Of a DNA stretch of 64,000 nt, positions 28,265 to 38,715 are shown piece after piece. The DNA comes from Microseira wollei NIES-4236 (GTDB lineage Bacteria > Cyanobacteriota > Cyanobacteriia > Cyanobacteriales > Aerosakkonemataceae). The notes beneath the pieces are model-generated. The model was not told where the DNA came from, made no database searches, and saw only the letters and a list, made by a program, of their open reading frames with translations. Positions within the stretch are counted from its first letter, which is position 1, and each line of letters opens with the position of its first letter. The stretch lies in the NCBI RefSeq assembly GCF_020521235.1, contig NZ_BLAY01000007.1, forward strand, positions 27,002 through 91,001. The letters run 5' to 3'. The position numbers were made by a program, and so were the translations under genes.

Positions 28265-28903
28265 TTAACAAGCACCAACTTCTCGAATCACCACGTATAT
28301 AGTTTGACAAATAATTGCCAAGTCGTACCAAAAACTCCACCGACGCTGATAGCGCAAGTCTAACTCGACTACTTTTTCAAAATCTTTCACCGTAGAACGA
28401 CCTCTAACTTGCCATTCTCCAGTGATTCCCGGTTTAACATCTAAGCGTCGCCAATGATGCTTGCTATAATGTTCGACTTCATCTAAGGTGGGTGGGCGAG
28501 TTCCTACTAAACTCATTTCTCCCATTAGTACATTCCAAAATTGCGGTAGTTCATCCAAACTGGTGCGGCGTAAAAAACGTCCCAACCGGGTGACGCGCGG
28601 GTCATTACGATTCTTGAAAATTGGGCCATTTGCTTCATTTTGTACTAGGGATTGTAACTTTTCTGCCTTGACTATCATTGTGCGAAATTTGCTAATTTTA
28701 AACGGTTTTCCGTAAATAACGCAACGTTTTTGCGCGTACAAGATCGGGCCAGGATTATCTAAATAAATAGCAATTGCTATCGGGACGAAAACAACTGCCA
28801 AAATCACTAATCCGATTGTACTGCCTGCAATATCGAGTAGACGCTTAGAAACTGAATTAACTGAAGGATGAGTAGAGCCAACCCTGATAGATAAAGTGGT
28901 CAT
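28265..28903 (-). CDS. Undecaprenyl-phosphate sugar phosphotransferase (bacterial sugar transferase)
   Basis: The 212-residue protein is a short polyprenyl-phosphate hexose-1-phosphate transferase: basic start KRLLDIAGSTIGLVILAVVF with one membrane segment, then KISKFRTM, RRTSLDELPQFWNVLMGEMS, LVGTRPP and KPGITGEWQVRGRS, all family hallmarks. It starts exopolysaccharide repeat-unit assembly on the lipid carrier at the inner membrane. Scytonemin is deposited in the exopolysaccharide sheath, so its place in the locus makes sense (inference). The start ATG is preceded by TAATAGG repeats and no clear ribosome site. Confidence 0.87.
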   Translation of the reverse strand: MTTLSIRVGSTHPSVNSVSKRLLDIAGSTIGLVILAVVFVPIAIAIYLDNPGPILYAQKRCVIYGKPFKISKFRTMIVKAEKLQSLVQNEANGPIFKNRNDPRVTRLGRFLRRTSLDELPQFWNVLMGEMSLVGTRPPTLDEVEHYSKHHWRRLDVKPGITGEWQVRGRSTVKDFEKVVELDLRYQRRWSFWYDLAIICQTIYVVIREVGAC

Positions 28904-28977
28904 AGGTAATGGGTAATAGGTAATAGGTAATAGGTCATGAGAAAAAACAAATAACTAATGACCAATAACTAATAACT

Positions 28978-29060
28978 CCAGGACTTACGCAAACACCAAA
29001 GTTTCTATGAAAAATCGTCGCTTTGTCACCACAGATATACGCAGAAACAAAGGTGATAGG
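28978..29060 (+). repeat. Dispersed AGGACTTACGCAAA repeat
   Basis: The block AGGACTTACGCAAACACC ... ATGAAAAATCGTCG recurs as part of an inverted repeat at 61951-62053, and its first part follows both methyltransferase copies (near 20453 and 22914). It sits between the DAHP synthase and sugar transferase genes, in a gap that otherwise shows no gene. Confidence 0.6.
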
Positions 29061-29147
29061 TCACCCAAGGTAGGGGCACGGCATCGAAGATATCTCGGAT
29101 AGGCTAACTATATTATTGTTGCCGTGCCCCTACGCCCCATGACAAAA

Positions 29148-30209
29148 TTAGACAAGTACAGCTTCTGGTTTGGGCCAACGATTTCTGACTTTACCAATAA
29201 CAGCCATTTCGTGCATGAGACGGTCAAATCGTTCTGGAGTTAAAGATTGAGGACCATCTGATAAAGCTTTTGCCGGATTGGGATGAACCTCGATCATGAG
29301 AGAATCTGCACCAGCTGCGATCGCTGCAAATGCCATTGCAGGAACATACTCTGCTTTACCCGTGCCGTGACTGGGGTCAATTGCAATTGGTAAGTGAGTT
29401 AAACCTCGCAAAACCGGCACAACTGATAAATCTAAAGTATTGCGAGTATAGCGCTGATCAAAACTACGAATTCCGCGTTCGCAAAGAATCACATTTGGGT
29501 TACCAGCATCCAAAATATACTCAGCTGCCATCAACCATTCTTCAATCGTTGCAGACATTCCCCGCTTCAAAAAAATTGGCTTATCTTGCGCGCCAACTTT
29601 TTTAAGTAAAGGGAAGTTTTGCATATTGCGAGCGCCGACTTGTATTATATCAGCAACCTCGGCTACTTTACTCAGATCCGCCGTGTCCATTACTTCTGTA
29701 ATAATGCCCAATCCGGTTGCTTTTCTCGCCGCTGCTAACAACCCTAAAGCACTTTCGCCATATCCTTGAAACGCATAAGGAGATGTGCGAGGTTTATAAG
29801 CACCACCGCGGAGAAATTTTGCGCCTGCTGCTTTAACTCGCCGCGCTGTTTCTACAATCATTTCTTCATTTTCCACCGAGCAAGGGCCAGCAATTACTAC
29901 TAATGGATGTTCTTCGCCAAAGTGTACAGTTCCAGATGGTGTAGAGACAGCAACTTCGCTCGGTTGTCCGTGACGAAATTCGCGACTAACTCGTTTGAAA
30001 GGTTGTTCTACTCTTAATACTTGCTCGATCCAAGGACTAATATTTTGAATTTGCAGCGGATCGAGAGTCGCAGTCTCGCCAATCAAACCAATGACAATTT
30101 TATGCCGTCCAACGCTTTTTTCTGTTGTAACTTGCCAAGTCTCTTGTAACTCTTGCCGAATCCGATTAATTTCCTGTTCCGGCGTGCTGCTTTTAATCAC
30201 TACAATCAT
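29148..30209 (-). CDS. aroF: DAHP synthase (first step of the shikimate pathway)
   Basis: The 353-residue enzyme condenses phosphoenolpyruvate with erythrose 4-phosphate. After an N-terminal ferredoxin-like regulatory region of about 90 residues comes the barrel with VVIAGPCSVENEEM, LRGGAYKPRTSPYAFQG, KRGMSATIEEW and IAIDPSHGTGKAEYV. This is the class Ibeta form usual in cyanobacteria. GAGGA precedes the ATG by eight bases. It belongs to the trp operon of the scytonemin locus, where an extra copy beside the housekeeping enzyme is typical and feeds tryptophan and p-hydroxyphenylpyruvate to the pathway. Confidence 0.93.
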   Translation of the reverse strand: MIVVIKSSTPEQEINRIRQELQETWQVTTEKSVGRHKIVIGLIGETATLDPLQIQNISPWIEQVLRVEQPFKRVSREFRHGQPSEVAVSTPSGTVHFGEEHPLVVIAGPCSVENEEMIVETARRVKAAGAKFLRGGAYKPRTSPYAFQGYGESALGLLAAARKATGLGIITEVMDTADLSKVAEVADIIQVGARNMQNFPLLKKVGAQDKPIFLKRGMSATIEEWLMAAEYILDAGNPNVILCERGIRSFDQRYTRNTLDLSVVPVLRGLTHLPIAIDPSHGTGKAEYVPAMAFAAIAAGADSLMIEVHPNPAKALSDGPQSLTPERFDRLMHEMAVIGKVRNRWPKPEAVLV

Positions 30210-30221
30210 GGTTACGTTCCT

Positions 30222-30306
30222 CGCGTGTTGTGAATGGCTAATGGCTAATGGCTAATGGCTAATTGCTAATTGGCAGTTCAATTAACTATTAGCAATTAGC
30301 AATTAA
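30222..30306. repeat. STRR heptamers, inverted arms
   Basis: CTAATGG units on the left and AGCAATT units on the right flank a short spacer, making a potential stem-loop in the gap between trpD and the DAHP synthase gene. A shorter set lies at 31440-31486 between trpB and trpD. Confidence 0.75.
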
Positions 30307-31419
30307 CTAATGAAGAAATTGGGCTAATTGTTCCAACTTTTTCCAAGCTGCTCCGCTTTGCAGGATGTCTTTAGCGATTGAAATGCCTTGAGTCAATTCT
30401 GCGATCGCTTCGCCGACGTACAATGCTAAAGCGGCGTTTAAAGCCACTACATCCTGTTGCGATCGCGTGCCTTTTCCTTGTAAAACTGCTTTGAGAATTG
30501 CGGCATTTTCCCCCACATCTCCACCCCGCAATTCCCCTGTGGGTGCAGCCTTCAAACCGAGTTCTTCGGGATTAATTGCCATCAAGCGCACCTGTCGATC
30601 TTCCACGATAGCCAAATCGGTTAAATCGGCTAATCCAGCCTCGTCTAACTTCTCGCGTCCGTGCAATACAATCCCTTTTCTTGTACCCAATTGACATAAA
30701 GATTGGGCGATTGGTTGCATTAGATTGGGGTCGCATACACCGATTATCTGCCCAGTTGGTTGCATGGGATTGAGCAGGGGGCCTAAAAGGTTAAAAATGG
30801 TGCGAATTTTGAGAGTTTTTCGCAAAGATGCTACCACTTTAAACGCTGGATGCCAACCGGGTGCAAATAGAAATGTAATGCCAACTTCATCAACGGCTGC
30901 TTGAATTTTTTCCGGGTTGGCATTAAGATTAATTCCCACTGCTTCTAAAACATCCGCCGATCCAGCTTTACCAGATGCCGAACGATTGCCGTGTTTCGCA
31001 ACTTTTACTCCTGCTGCTGCGGCTACAAACGCAACTGCTGTGGAAATATTGAAAGTTGAAGCGCCATCGCCGCCAGTTCCGCAAGTGTCAATCAACTTTG
31101 GCTCGTTCCCTGGCTCCTGCCTGGGAAGGCAGATTTTTGATTTTGGATTGGGAATTGGTGATGGAATTAAAGATTGCGATCGCAATACTTGAACCATGCC
31201 GACTAATTCGTCTGCGGACACTCCTTTGGCTTGAATTGCTGCTAAGATTGCGCCCGATAAAACGGGGGGAATTGCTTCGTTTAGCCAACCTTGCATCAAC
31301 TCGGCAGATTGAGCGACTGAAAGCGATCGCTTATCGAGCAGTTGTTGCAATAGAACGGGCCAATTTGCGGAATATTCTGCTAACTTTAAACCGTTAACAG
31401 CTTGAGTAACAGCTATCAT
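30307..31419 (-). CDS. trpD: Anthranilate phosphoribosyltransferase
   Basis: The 370-residue enzyme transfers phosphoribose from PRPP to anthranilate. It shows the PRPP loop [16 protein letters not shown] (about residue 114), the [19 protein letters not shown] segment and [12 protein letters not shown], all family signatures. A loop insertion around residues 85-110 with [15 protein letters not shown] looks low-complexity and is probably a surface extension. It stands between trpB and the DAHP synthase gene, in the same direction, with STRR repeats on both sides. It is presumably a pathway-dedicated paralogue of the housekeeping gene. Confidence 0.93.
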   Translation of the reverse strand: MIAVTQAVNGLKLAEYSANWPVLLQQLLDKRSLSVAQSAELMQGWLNEAIPPVLSGAILAAIQAKGVSADELVGMVQVLRSQSLIPSPIPNPKSKICLPRQEPGNEPKLIDTCGTGGDGASTFNISTAVAFVAAAAGVKVAKHGNRSASGKAGSADVLEAVGINLNANPEKIQAAVDEVGITFLFAPGWHPAFKVVASLRKTLKIRTIFNLLGPLLNPMQPTGQIIGVCDPNLMQPIAQSLCQLGTRKGIVLHGREKLDEAGLADLTDLAIVEDRQVRLMAINPEELGLKAAPTGELRGGDVGENAAILKAVLQGKGTRSQQDVVALNAALALYVGEAIAELTQGISIAKDILQSGAAWKKLEQLAQFLH

Positions 31420-31486
31420 CCTGGAAAATTAGTAATGGGTAAAATCAAACAACAATTAGCAATTAGCAATTAGCCATTAGCAATGA

Positions 31487-32731
31487 CTAATAACTCAAAA
31501 ATTTGGCAACGGTTTGCACGTCTTTGTCACCGCGCCCGGAACAATTAATGACAATTCGGGGACTGTTGGTGAGTTGGGGAGAAAGGGTTTCTAGGTATGC
31601 GATCGCATGAGCAGTTTCGAGTGCCGGAATTATCCCTTCTAACCTTGAAAGCAGTTGAAATGCCTCTAAAGCTTGCCTATCTGTCACGCTGTAATATTCT
31701 GCCCGTTCGGTTTCTTTTAAATAACTATGCTCGGGGCCAACACCAGGATAATCCAATCCCGCACTAATTGAATGCGCTTCGATTACCTGACCATCGTCAT
31801 CTTGCAATAAGTAACTCATCGCACCGTGCAACACGCCAATTCGTCCCCGCGTTAGGGTTGCTGCGTGCTTTTCCGAGTCAATTCCTTCGCCCGCTGCTTC
31901 AATTCCAATTAAGCGCACCGATGGTTCATCAACAAACTCGTGAAACAGTCCGATTGCATTAGAACCACCACCCACACAAGCGAGCAAAATATTAGGTAAA
32001 CCGCCCCATTTTTCCTGACATTGCGTGCGAGTTTCTTGTCCAATTACGGCGTGAAAATCCCGTACCATCATCGGATAAGGATGAGGCCCCGCAACCGAAC
32101 CTAGAATATAGTGAGTGGTTTCTACATTCGTTACCCAGTCCCGAATTGCTTCGGAAGTGGCATCTTTTAAGGTTCCGGTTCCTGCTTCTACGGGACGAAC
32201 TTCTGCTCCCATTAATTTCATCCGAAATACATTGAGCGCTTGTCTTTCCATGTCGTGGACGCCCATGTAAATTACGCATTCTAAACCAAATCGAGCGCAT
32301 ACTGTAGCCGTCGCTACGCCGTGTTGTCCGGCTCCGGTTTCGGCAATAATTCGCTGTTTACCCATGCGTTTTGCTAATAGTACTTGGGCTAAAGCGTTGT
32401 TTATTTTATGCGCGCCTGTATGGTTTAAGTCTTCGCGTTTGAGGTAAATTTGCGGCCCGCTGCCATCGGGTTTGGCATAGCGTGCAGTTAAGCGCTCGGC
32501 GAAGTATAAAGGGCTGGGTCTTCCTACATAATCTCGCATTAAGTTTTGCAATTCATATTGGAATATTGGGTCGTTGCGATATTGGTAAAAGGCGGTTTCT
32601 AGTTCGCTTAATGCAGGCATTAATGTTTCGGGAACGTATTTGCCTCCGAACTTGCCAAATCGTCCTAAGTTGTCTGGTCGGACTGGGATGCTGGATGAGG
32701 CTAGAGTGAATAATTCTTTTTGATTGAACAC
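31487..32731 (-). CDS. trpB: Tryptophan synthase beta chain
   Basis: I start at GTG 32731 (GGAGA nine bases upstream, then [13 protein letters not shown]); a longer in-frame opening to 32827 reads through a dispersed GACGCAGAGGACGCAGAG-type repeat. The 414-residue enzyme joins indole with serine. It has the PLP lysine in [11 protein letters not shown] (about residue 108), [14 protein letters not shown], and the phosphate-binding GGGSNAIG loop. TrpA, its partner, lies directly upstream, with a repeat-rich gap of about 260 bases between them. It feeds the ScyB substrate. Confidence 0.93.
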   Translation of the reverse strand: MFNQKELFTLASSSIPVRPDNLGRFGKFGGKYVPETLMPALSELETAFYQYRNDPIFQYELQNLMRDYVGRPSPLYFAERLTARYAKPDGSGPQIYLKREDLNHTGAHKINNALAQVLLAKRMGKQRIIAETGAGQHGVATATVCARFGLECVIYMGVHDMERQALNVFRMKLMGAEVRPVEAGTGTLKDATSEAIRDWVTNVETTHYILGSVAGPHPYPMMVRDFHAVIGQETRTQCQEKWGGLPNILLACVGGGSNAIGLFHEFVDEPSVRLIGIEAAGEGIDSEKHAATLTRGRIGVLHGAMSYLLQDDDGQVIEAHSISAGLDYPGVGPEHSYLKETERAEYYSVTDRQALEAFQLLSRLEGIIPALETAHAIAYLETLSPQLTNSPRIVINCSGRGDKDVQTVAKFLSY

Positions 32732-32829
32732 GGGTGGAAGTCTCCTTTTTTTTAATGAACCACAGAGACGCAGAGGACGCAGAGGAAGAGAAGAAAGAGG
32801 TGTGGTTTCTAGACTCAGATTTTGCACCT

Positions 32830-32980
32830 GCTGTTTTAGCCCGCCAGGGAATAAATTCCCTGGCTAATAGCTCAAGTCCTCTTAAGAGGACTGAAAACTT
32901 TCCCAGAGGCAGAGCCTCTATTCACTCGTTCCCAGGCTGAGCCTGGGAACGAGGATCTAGTGGGCTGCTGCCTCCGTGCA
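32830..32980. repeat. Cluster of short palindromes between trpA and trpB
   Basis: CCAGGGAATAAATTCCCTGG, AGTCCTCTTAAGAGGACT, GAGGCAGAGCCTC and TTCCCAGGCTGAGCCTGGGAA follow each other, the same families as at 10735-10915, 48707-48872 and 63676-64000. Each can form a hairpin on either strand. In this place they interrupt an operon. Confidence 0.7.
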
Positions 32981-32988
32981 ATTAAGTT

Positions 32989-33816
32989 TTAAGGTGTGAG
33001 TAGGGGTGAGAGTAGTTGTTGAGGTGCGATCGCATGTTTTAATTCGCGACAAAGTTGCCCGATTTTTTGCAGTCCTTGTTCGGGGGTATTTTGTGATAAA
33101 TGTTTGACAAAAGCACTGCCGACAATGACTGCATCTGCACCCCAGTCTCTCACTTGACGCGCTTGTTCGGGTTGAGAAATGCCAAAACCGACACCGATGG
33201 GTTTGTTGGTGGTTTGTCGCATTTCTTGCAGGATGTCTTTTACTCTTGTTTGAAGTTGCGATCGCATTCCGGTTACTCCGGTGACGCTGACTAGGTAAAT
33301 AAATCCAGAAGATAAGCGCGCGATCGCTTGAATGCGTTGTTTTGAGCTGGTAGGTGCTACGAGTAATATGACTTCAATTCCCAAATCAGCAGCGTTTTTT
33401 AACAGTTCTCCTGCTTCTTCTACGGGTAAGTCAGGTACTACTAAACCCTTAATTCCGGCAATTGCAATTATGGCTAAAAATTGCTTGATGCCTTGATTCA
33501 AAATCTGGTTGTAATAAGTAAATAAAATTAGCGGTGCTTTCAAAGTTGGGCTAACAGTTTGAACGACTTCTAAAACCTGTTCTAATCTAGTTCCCCGTTG
33601 TAAAGCTTTTGTCGCTGCTGCTTGAATTACCGGGCCATCTGCGAGCGGATCTGAATAGGGCACGCCCAATTCAATTAAATCGGCACCATTCGCATCTAAA
33701 ATCCGTAAAGCTTCTGCGGTTGTTTCCAAGTCAGGATCGCCTGCGGTGATGAAAGGAATTAAGGCACACTGACGTTTAGTGCGTAAAGATTCAAAGCACT
33801 TAGAGATAGTATTCAT
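32989..33816 (-). CDS. trpA: Tryptophan synthase alpha chain
   Basis: The 275-residue barrel cleaves indole-3-glycerol phosphate to indole, which passes to TrpB. Signatures are [15 protein letters not shown], the catalytic Glu in [19 protein letters not shown], Asp in [11 protein letters not shown], and the phosphate site [11 protein letters not shown]. It starts at ATG 33816 with no strong ribosome site and follows the oxidoreductase gene by about 36 bases. It is part of the leftward precursor operon. Confidence 0.93.
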   Translation of the reverse strand: MNTISKCFESLRTKRQCALIPFITAGDPDLETTAEALRILDANGADLIELGVPYSDPLADGPVIQAAATKALQRGTRLEQVLEVVQTVSPTLKAPLILFTYYNQILNQGIKQFLAIIAIAGIKGLVVPDLPVEEAGELLKNAADLGIEVILLVAPTSSKQRIQAIARLSSGFIYLVSVTGVTGMRSQLQTRVKDILQEMRQTTNKPIGVGFGISQPEQARQVRDWGADAVIVGSAFVKHLSQNTPEQGLQKIGQLCRELKHAIAPQQLLSPLLTP

Positions 33817-33852
33817 CTGGATGGTAATGGGTAATTGGTAATGGGTAATTGG

Positions 33853-34803
33853 TTAAGTGTATAAAACAATCTTGCCCCGCACGCCTTCGCCGCCCTGCTC
33901 GAATTTTTTATGAGCTTCAGCAATTTGATTCAGTGGAAAACTCATGCCAATAACTGGCTTAATTTGACCCCGTTCAATCAGCATTCTCAGGGCATCAAGT
34001 TTAGGGCGGGTGCGGTCTAAATGGACAAAATGAACCGTGATGTTTTTCCCAATGGCTAAGTTCAAATTTCCTGCTACCCCGGTGACGGTGACAGCTTGAC
34101 CGTTCTGTTTAACTACCATCAAGCTGCGGGCTAAAATTTCACCGCCAACGGTAGTCAAACAAACGTCAACGCCTTCACCATTTGTTTGATTGAGAATGAT
34201 GTCAGCAAAGTTTTCGTTGCGGTAGTCAATTGCTCTGTCTGCACCGATGGATTTTACTAGGTCGATGTCATAGCCGCCGCAGGTTGTATAAACATAAGCT
34301 CCTGCTGCTTTTGCTATTTGAATTGCGCAGGAACCAACCCCACCTGCACCGCCGTGAATTAGCACGGTTTGACCAACTTTAATATTTGCTCTGTCGATGA
34401 GTGCAGCCCAAGCCGTACCGCCTGCTACAGGTACGCTAGCTGCGTCTTGATGGGATAAGTTTGCCGGTTTTTTAGCAACAATTGATTCGTCGGCTGCGTG
34501 ATATTCAGCGTTGCCACCGTTGCCTTCTAAAAGGGGTATGGCATAGTAAACTTCATCCCCTATTTTAAAGTCTTTTACGCTTTCACCGATGGCCTCAACA
34601 ACTCCGGAAACGTCATAGCCGAGAATAGCAGGCAACTTGACTCTTGGCCCAAATATTCCTTGACGCACCCCACAGTCGGCGGGGTTAATTGAGGTGCCAT
34701 AAACCTTGACTAAAATTTCGTTTTTAGCGGGTATTGGTTTATCGACCTCGCTTTCTGCAAAAACTTCTGGGCCTCCGAAGGCTGTGATGACCATCGCTTT
34801 CAT
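33853..34803 (-). CDS. Quinone oxidoreductase-like MDR dehydrogenase in the trp operon
   Basis: A 316-residue medium-chain dehydrogenase/reductase starting at ATG 34803 ([15 protein letters not shown]); the start overlaps the trpC stop as ATGA, so translation is coupled. It has a groES-like N-terminal domain ([15 protein letters not shown]) and the NADPH site [21 protein letters not shown] near residue 145. The Cys ligands of structural and catalytic zinc are absent, which places it with zeta-crystallin/QOR-type reductases. The described Nostoc scytonemin cluster has a tyrosinase-like gene near trpA and trpB and no such reductase that I know of, so a role in tailoring or redox control of the pathway is plausible but unproven. 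Confidence 0.82.
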   Translation of the reverse strand: MKAMVITAFGGPEVFAESEVDKPIPAKNEILVKVYGTSINPADCGVRQGIFGPRVKLPAILGYDVSGVVEAIGESVKDFKIGDEVYYAIPLLEGNGGNAEYHAADESIVAKKPANLSHQDAASVPVAGGTAWAALIDRANIKVGQTVLIHGGAGGVGSCAIQIAKAAGAYVYTTCGGYDIDLVKSIGADRAIDYRNENFADIILNQTNGEGVDVCLTTVGGEILARSLMVVKQNGQAVTVTGVAGNLNLAIGKNITVHFVHLDRTRPKLDALRMLIERGQIKPVIGMSFPLNQIAEAHKKFEQGGEGVRGKIVLYT

Positions 34804-35642
34804 GCAAATACCTGGGTATTTAATAAATTGGTTACAGCTTGTTCTAGGTTTGTTTGCTTGACTAAGGACTCGCCAATTAGAACAGCCCTGGCGCCCCATT
34901 CTGCTACCAAAGCTAGGTCAGCAGGTGTATGCAAACCAGATTCGCTGACAACTGTAATGCCCAAATCTTGGCATTGCGATCGCCTCGCTTGCATCAGTCT
35001 CTGGGTGGTTTTTAAATCCACGGTAAAATTGACCAAGTTCCGGTTATTAATTCCCACTAATTGCAAGTTGGGCAGTGTCAAAACTCGGTCGAATTCATCC
35101 AAGGTATGCACTTCTACTAAAGCAGTCATGCCCAATTCGCGGATAATTTGGGAAAATTCTAACAGTTCTCCATAGCAGAGAATACCCGCAATTAGTAACA
35201 CCGCATCTGCGCCTGCTGCTCGTGCTAAATAAATTTGGTAAGGGTCAATAATAAATTCTTTGCACAGCAGTGGAAGGGAGACTTTTTGACGAATTGCCCG
35301 CAGATTTTCAAAACTGCCTTGGAAGAACTTTCGATCCGTTAGGACGGAGATACAAGCAGCACCACCTCGCTCGTAGGATTGCGAGATCGCAAGGGGGTCA
35401 AAGTCGGCTCGAATCACCCCTTTACTAGGCGACGCTTTTTTGACTTCTGCTATTAAGCTAGGTTTGCTTGGACTTTGCTGCAAAGCTGTTAAGAAATTGC
35501 GCGGTAAAGGCGGATCGTCTATCTGAAATTGCAGTTCTGAAGCCGGCATTAAGCTTTGCATTTGCGCGATTTCTTCTTGTTTGTGCAGCACAATTTCTTC
35601 AAGAATGTGGTGCGGTTTTGGGCGAGAATATAGCATAGTCAC
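34800..35642 (-). CDS. trpC: Indole-3-glycerol phosphate synthase
   Basis: The 280-residue barrel closes the indole ring from carboxyphenylamino-deoxyribulose phosphate. Signatures: [17 protein letters not shown] with the catalytic Lys, [19 protein letters not shown] and [12 protein letters not shown]. The start GTG at 35642 overlaps the end of trpEG by 44 bases; an ATG at 35636 is an alternative. The tight overlap, plus the ATGA junction downstream, shows that trpEG, trpC and the oxidoreductase are one translational unit. Confidence 0.93.
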   Translation of the reverse strand: MTMLYSRPKPHHILEEIVLHKQEEIAQMQSLMPASELQFQIDDPPLPRNFLTALQQSPSKPSLIAEVKKASPSKGVIRADFDPLAISQSYERGGAACISVLTDRKFFQGSFENLRAIRQKVSLPLLCKEFIIDPYQIYLARAAGADAVLLIAGILCYGELLEFSQIIRELGMTALVEVHTLDEFDRVLTLPNLQLVGINNRNLVNFTVDLKTTQRLMQARRSQCQDLGITVVSESGLHTPADLALVAEWGARAVLIGESLVKQTNLEQAVTNLLNTQVFA

Positions 35643-37863
35643 CGTTTGGGTTTGTATATGCAGTGCTTCGATCTTCTGGCAGGAAATTGGCAGATTTGGC
35701 GTAGGTGTGGATGACGTTGTTAATAATCGCCAACCCCACTTCTCCTGCTAAGGTCATGATTGATTCGGGGTGAAATTGAACGGCAACAATTGGCAGGCTT
35801 TTATGCTCGATGGCCATAATTACATCATCGTGGGAAATTGCCGTTACTTTTAATTCTTCGGGTAGATGTTCGGGCAGGGCATATAATGAATGGTATCTGC
35901 CAACTTCAAAAGATGGCGGTAAACCTGCAAACATTGCGGACTCTGGATCTTTGACGAAAACGCGCGATGATTTACCGTGTTGCGGGTAACTCAGAACGCC
36001 TAATTTACCCCCAAAAGCTTCTACAGTTCCTTGCAAACCCAAGCAAACTCCAAAAATAGGAATTTGACGATTTATGCAGGCGCGGACTGTTTCTTTTACG
36101 CGAAAATCGCTGGGTCTGCCGGGACCGGGAGATAAGACAACTAAGTCGGGACTTTCCTCATCAAAAACGGATTCGGGAAAGCCGTGTCGCAGCGTTGTAA
36201 CAATCGCACCTGTCTGGCGAATATAGTTAGCTAAGGTATGAACAAACGAGTCTTCATAGTCAATTAATAAGACGCGCTTGTTGCGTCCTGGGGCAGCTTT
36301 TATCTTGTCATCTACCACGATGGGAGAAGTGGCGAAGCTTGCTTGTTGGGCGCGGTGAATGGTTTCAAACAGGGCGGCAGCTTTGGTTAAAGTTTCCCGT
36401 TCTTCTGCTTCTGGAATTGAGTCGTAAAGCACGGTAGCGCCGACTCTAACTTCTGCGATCGCATCTTTTAATCGTATCGTCCGCAAAATTAATCCGGTAT
36501 TCAAATCGCCGTTAAATGTTAGCCTTCCCACTGCACCCCCATACCAGCGCCGGGGACTATTTTCGTGCTGTTCGATAAACTGCATCGCCGCCCGTTTTGG
36601 TGCCCCCGTTACTGTCACTGCCCAAGTATGGCTGAGAAACGCATCCAAGGCATCAAACTCAGGTCTTAATACGCCCTCAACGTGGTCTACTGTATGAATT
36701 AAGTGACTGTACAATTCAATTTGACGCCGCCCAATTACTTGTACCGATCCGGGTTCGCATATCCGCGATTTATCGTTGCGATCCACATCCGTACACATGG
36801 TTAATTCGCATTCATCTTTGCGCGAATTGAGCAATTCACGAATCCGATCCGCATCGTCAATCGCATCTTGTCCGCGCGCAATTGTGCCGCTGATCGGGCA
36901 AGTTTCTACGCGCCTCCCTTCAACGCGCACAAACATTTCTGGCGATGCGCCAATCAGAAATTCACCACCTAAATTAAAGATGAATCCGTAGGGACTGTGG
37001 TTAATTTGCTGTAGCGTTTGAAATAGTTTCGCTGGTGCTTCTTCGCAAGCTTCAAAAAAGTTTTGACTCGGAACAACTTCAAATAAATCGCCGCGCTTGA
37101 AGTATTCTAGTGCTGTTAAAACTTTGCTGGCATACTCGCCGGGAGTATGGTCGGATTTCTGCGTGGGGAATAAGTTCTCGCCTTTGTAATTAATGAAATC
37201 GCCGGAACGATCTAAACCGCTGGTGCTGCCGTAATGAGTTTCAAATTCATATTGATAGCGAAAAGCTCGCTGTTGATAGTAGTCTACTATCACCAATTCA
37301 TCGGGGAGATACAATACTAAATCTCGCCAATCGGCGGCGCGTTCGCGTTGTTTAGGTATTGACTCAAACTGAAATACCAAGTCGTATCCAAAAGCACCGT
37401 ATAAGCCTAAGTGTTCGTCCTCGATGCTGTAAAACGAATGTAGAAGATCCCGAATCACCGTAAAAACAGAAGGTTGCTTGCTGCGCTCTTCTTCTGTAAA
37501 CGATCGCTCTGTGGGTTTGATAGATCCAGCGATCGCATTTGGCGTCACAGTAACATCTTGCAGTTGCGGTTGATCCTCTAAACGTTCGGCTAAATAAGGC
37601 AACATTACCTTGCCGCGATCGTTATGTGCCGTTATAGTAAAAGCATTCTCTTTCGTCGAAAGTTCTAGCGGTGGGTTAACAAACCCCATTGCCCATCTTT
37701 TATATCGTCCTGGGTATTCATAGCTACTTTTTAGCAACCCGCCGCGCTGCCAATTCAAGCATGACAAAATATCTTCAATCGCAGTGTCCATCAAAATTTC
37801 TACAATCGATCGCGTTACGCGAACACCACCAGAAGTTATGTAGGAATGTGACTCAAAAATCAT
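35599..37863 (-). CDS. trpE: Anthranilate synthase, TrpE-TrpG fusion
   Basis: The 754-residue protein joins both subunits. Residues 1 to about 510 are the chorismate-binding TrpE part ([50 protein letters not shown]). After a linker, residues about 545-735 are the TrpG amidotransferase with Cys in [15 protein letters not shown] (about 605) and His/Glu in FHPESIM. It makes anthranilate from chorismate and glutamine. AGGAAG precedes the ATG. It heads the leftward operon, facing away from the response-regulator gene. Such fusions exist in some bacteria; in cyanobacteria it is the form reported in scytonemin clusters (my recollection). Confidence 0.9.
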   Translation of the reverse strand: MIFESHSYITSGGVRVTRSIVEILMDTAIEDILSCLNWQRGGLLKSSYEYPGRYKRWAMGFVNPPLELSTKENAFTITAHNDRGKVMLPYLAERLEDQPQLQDVTVTPNAIAGSIKPTERSFTEEERSKQPSVFTVIRDLLHSFYSIEDEHLGLYGAFGYDLVFQFESIPKQRERAADWRDLVLYLPDELVIVDYYQQRAFRYQYEFETHYGSTSGLDRSGDFINYKGENLFPTQKSDHTPGEYASKVLTALEYFKRGDLFEVVPSQNFFEACEEAPAKLFQTLQQINHSPYGFIFNLGGEFLIGASPEMFVRVEGRRVETCPISGTIARGQDAIDDADRIRELLNSRKDECELTMCTDVDRNDKSRICEPGSVQVIGRRQIELYSHLIHTVDHVEGVLRPEFDALDAFLSHTWAVTVTGAPKRAAMQFIEQHENSPRRWYGGAVGRLTFNGDLNTGLILRTIRLKDAIAEVRVGATVLYDSIPEAEERETLTKAAALFETIHRAQQASFATSPIVVDDKIKAAPGRNKRVLLIDYEDSFVHTLANYIRQTGAIVTTLRHGFPESVFDEESPDLVVLSPGPGRPSDFRVKETVRACINRQIPIFGVCLGLQGTVEAFGGKLGVLSYPQHGKSSRVFVKDPESAMFAGLPPSFEVGRYHSLYALPEHLPEELKVTAISHDDVIMAIEHKSLPIVAVQFHPESIMTLAGEVGLAIINNVIHTYAKSANFLPEDRSTAYTNPNGDYAIFSPKTAPHS

Positions 37864-38715
37864 GGGAATATTCTTCCTAACTGCTTGCCTTTAAAAATCT
37901 GACCTAAGCGAGATGCCAGCGGCACTAAGCTTTTATTACCCAGCCGATGAAGAATATCAAGCGGAAAGGTTCGGTGACGTTAGCTTGAGAAACGCTGCAC
38001 CTTTCATAGAAGTTTACAAAAGCCAGAAGCTCAATAGCAATGAATTATCTTTTGATCTGCTTGTCAATTCTTTTGAAAATGTAGTTAAACATAAAATCGC
38101 GATGCTGCTAGCTCCCCGACTTCACAAGAGAAGTCGGGGAGCTACGTAGCTAAGTTTATTCATACCCACCTAGTTATTTTTATTTTTGCTACGCATTTAT
38201 CGAGTTTTATATTTAACATAAAATTTCATATTTCCCCAAAAGCTTAATGCTTTTATAACCAGAGTGACCGGCTTTACAAAAAAAATCATCAGCCCTTAGA
38301 TAGAAGTCCAGTTAAGACATTCAGATTAATCTTACTGGGTGGTGATTTAGTAAAAATGCTCGGCCAGAGTACAAATTACTATTAATATCAATTCCGTTTA
38401 AGTAGTTTAGTAAAATTTCTGGATCGTCCTGCGGGTCAATCCAAACTATGACTACAATTACGGAAGCGATATTAAACCCACAACACCGTTGATCCCTGCG
38501 ATGACAGCAAATGAAGCAGCTTCCCAAGCTTTCTGTTACCAGAGCGTACCTAGCTTGTAACTAGGGACACGCTATTTGGGGCTTGTGAATTGTGAGGAAA
38601 TCAAACAACCCAAAACTATCGGTTGCGGGTGCGCGAGGACTGGTGAAGCATCCTTGTTTTTACTAAAACCAGTCATCTTACCTGTTGTCTACCATACTCA
38701 GCGAGAGGAGAGACG
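37864..38715. promoter_or_regulatory. Divergent control region between the trp and scy arms
   Basis: The 850 bases separate the two divergent halves of the locus, so the promoters for both are expected here or just inside the regulator gene. I see no clear -10/-35 pair or operator that I can defend. The only strong structure is the hairpin at 38110-38143. A 78-codon frame at 37913-38149 ends in that hairpin and has no spaced ribosome site, so I do not call it a gene. Confidence 0.45.
38110..38143. repeat. Perfect 14-bp hairpin in the divergent region
   Basis: AGCTCCCCGACTTC at 38110-38123 and GAAGTCGGGGAGCT at 38130-38143 form a perfect stem with loop ACAAGA. No T run follows, so it is not a classical terminator. 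It resembles hairpins left by IS200/IS605-type elements, but no transposase is nearby. It could also be a protein or RNA-level control site. Confidence 0.6.

Noticed and set aside
37913..38149. 78-codon plus-strand frame in the divergent region
   Set aside because: No spaced ribosome site, it ends inside a hairpin, and no family is recognised; too weak to call.
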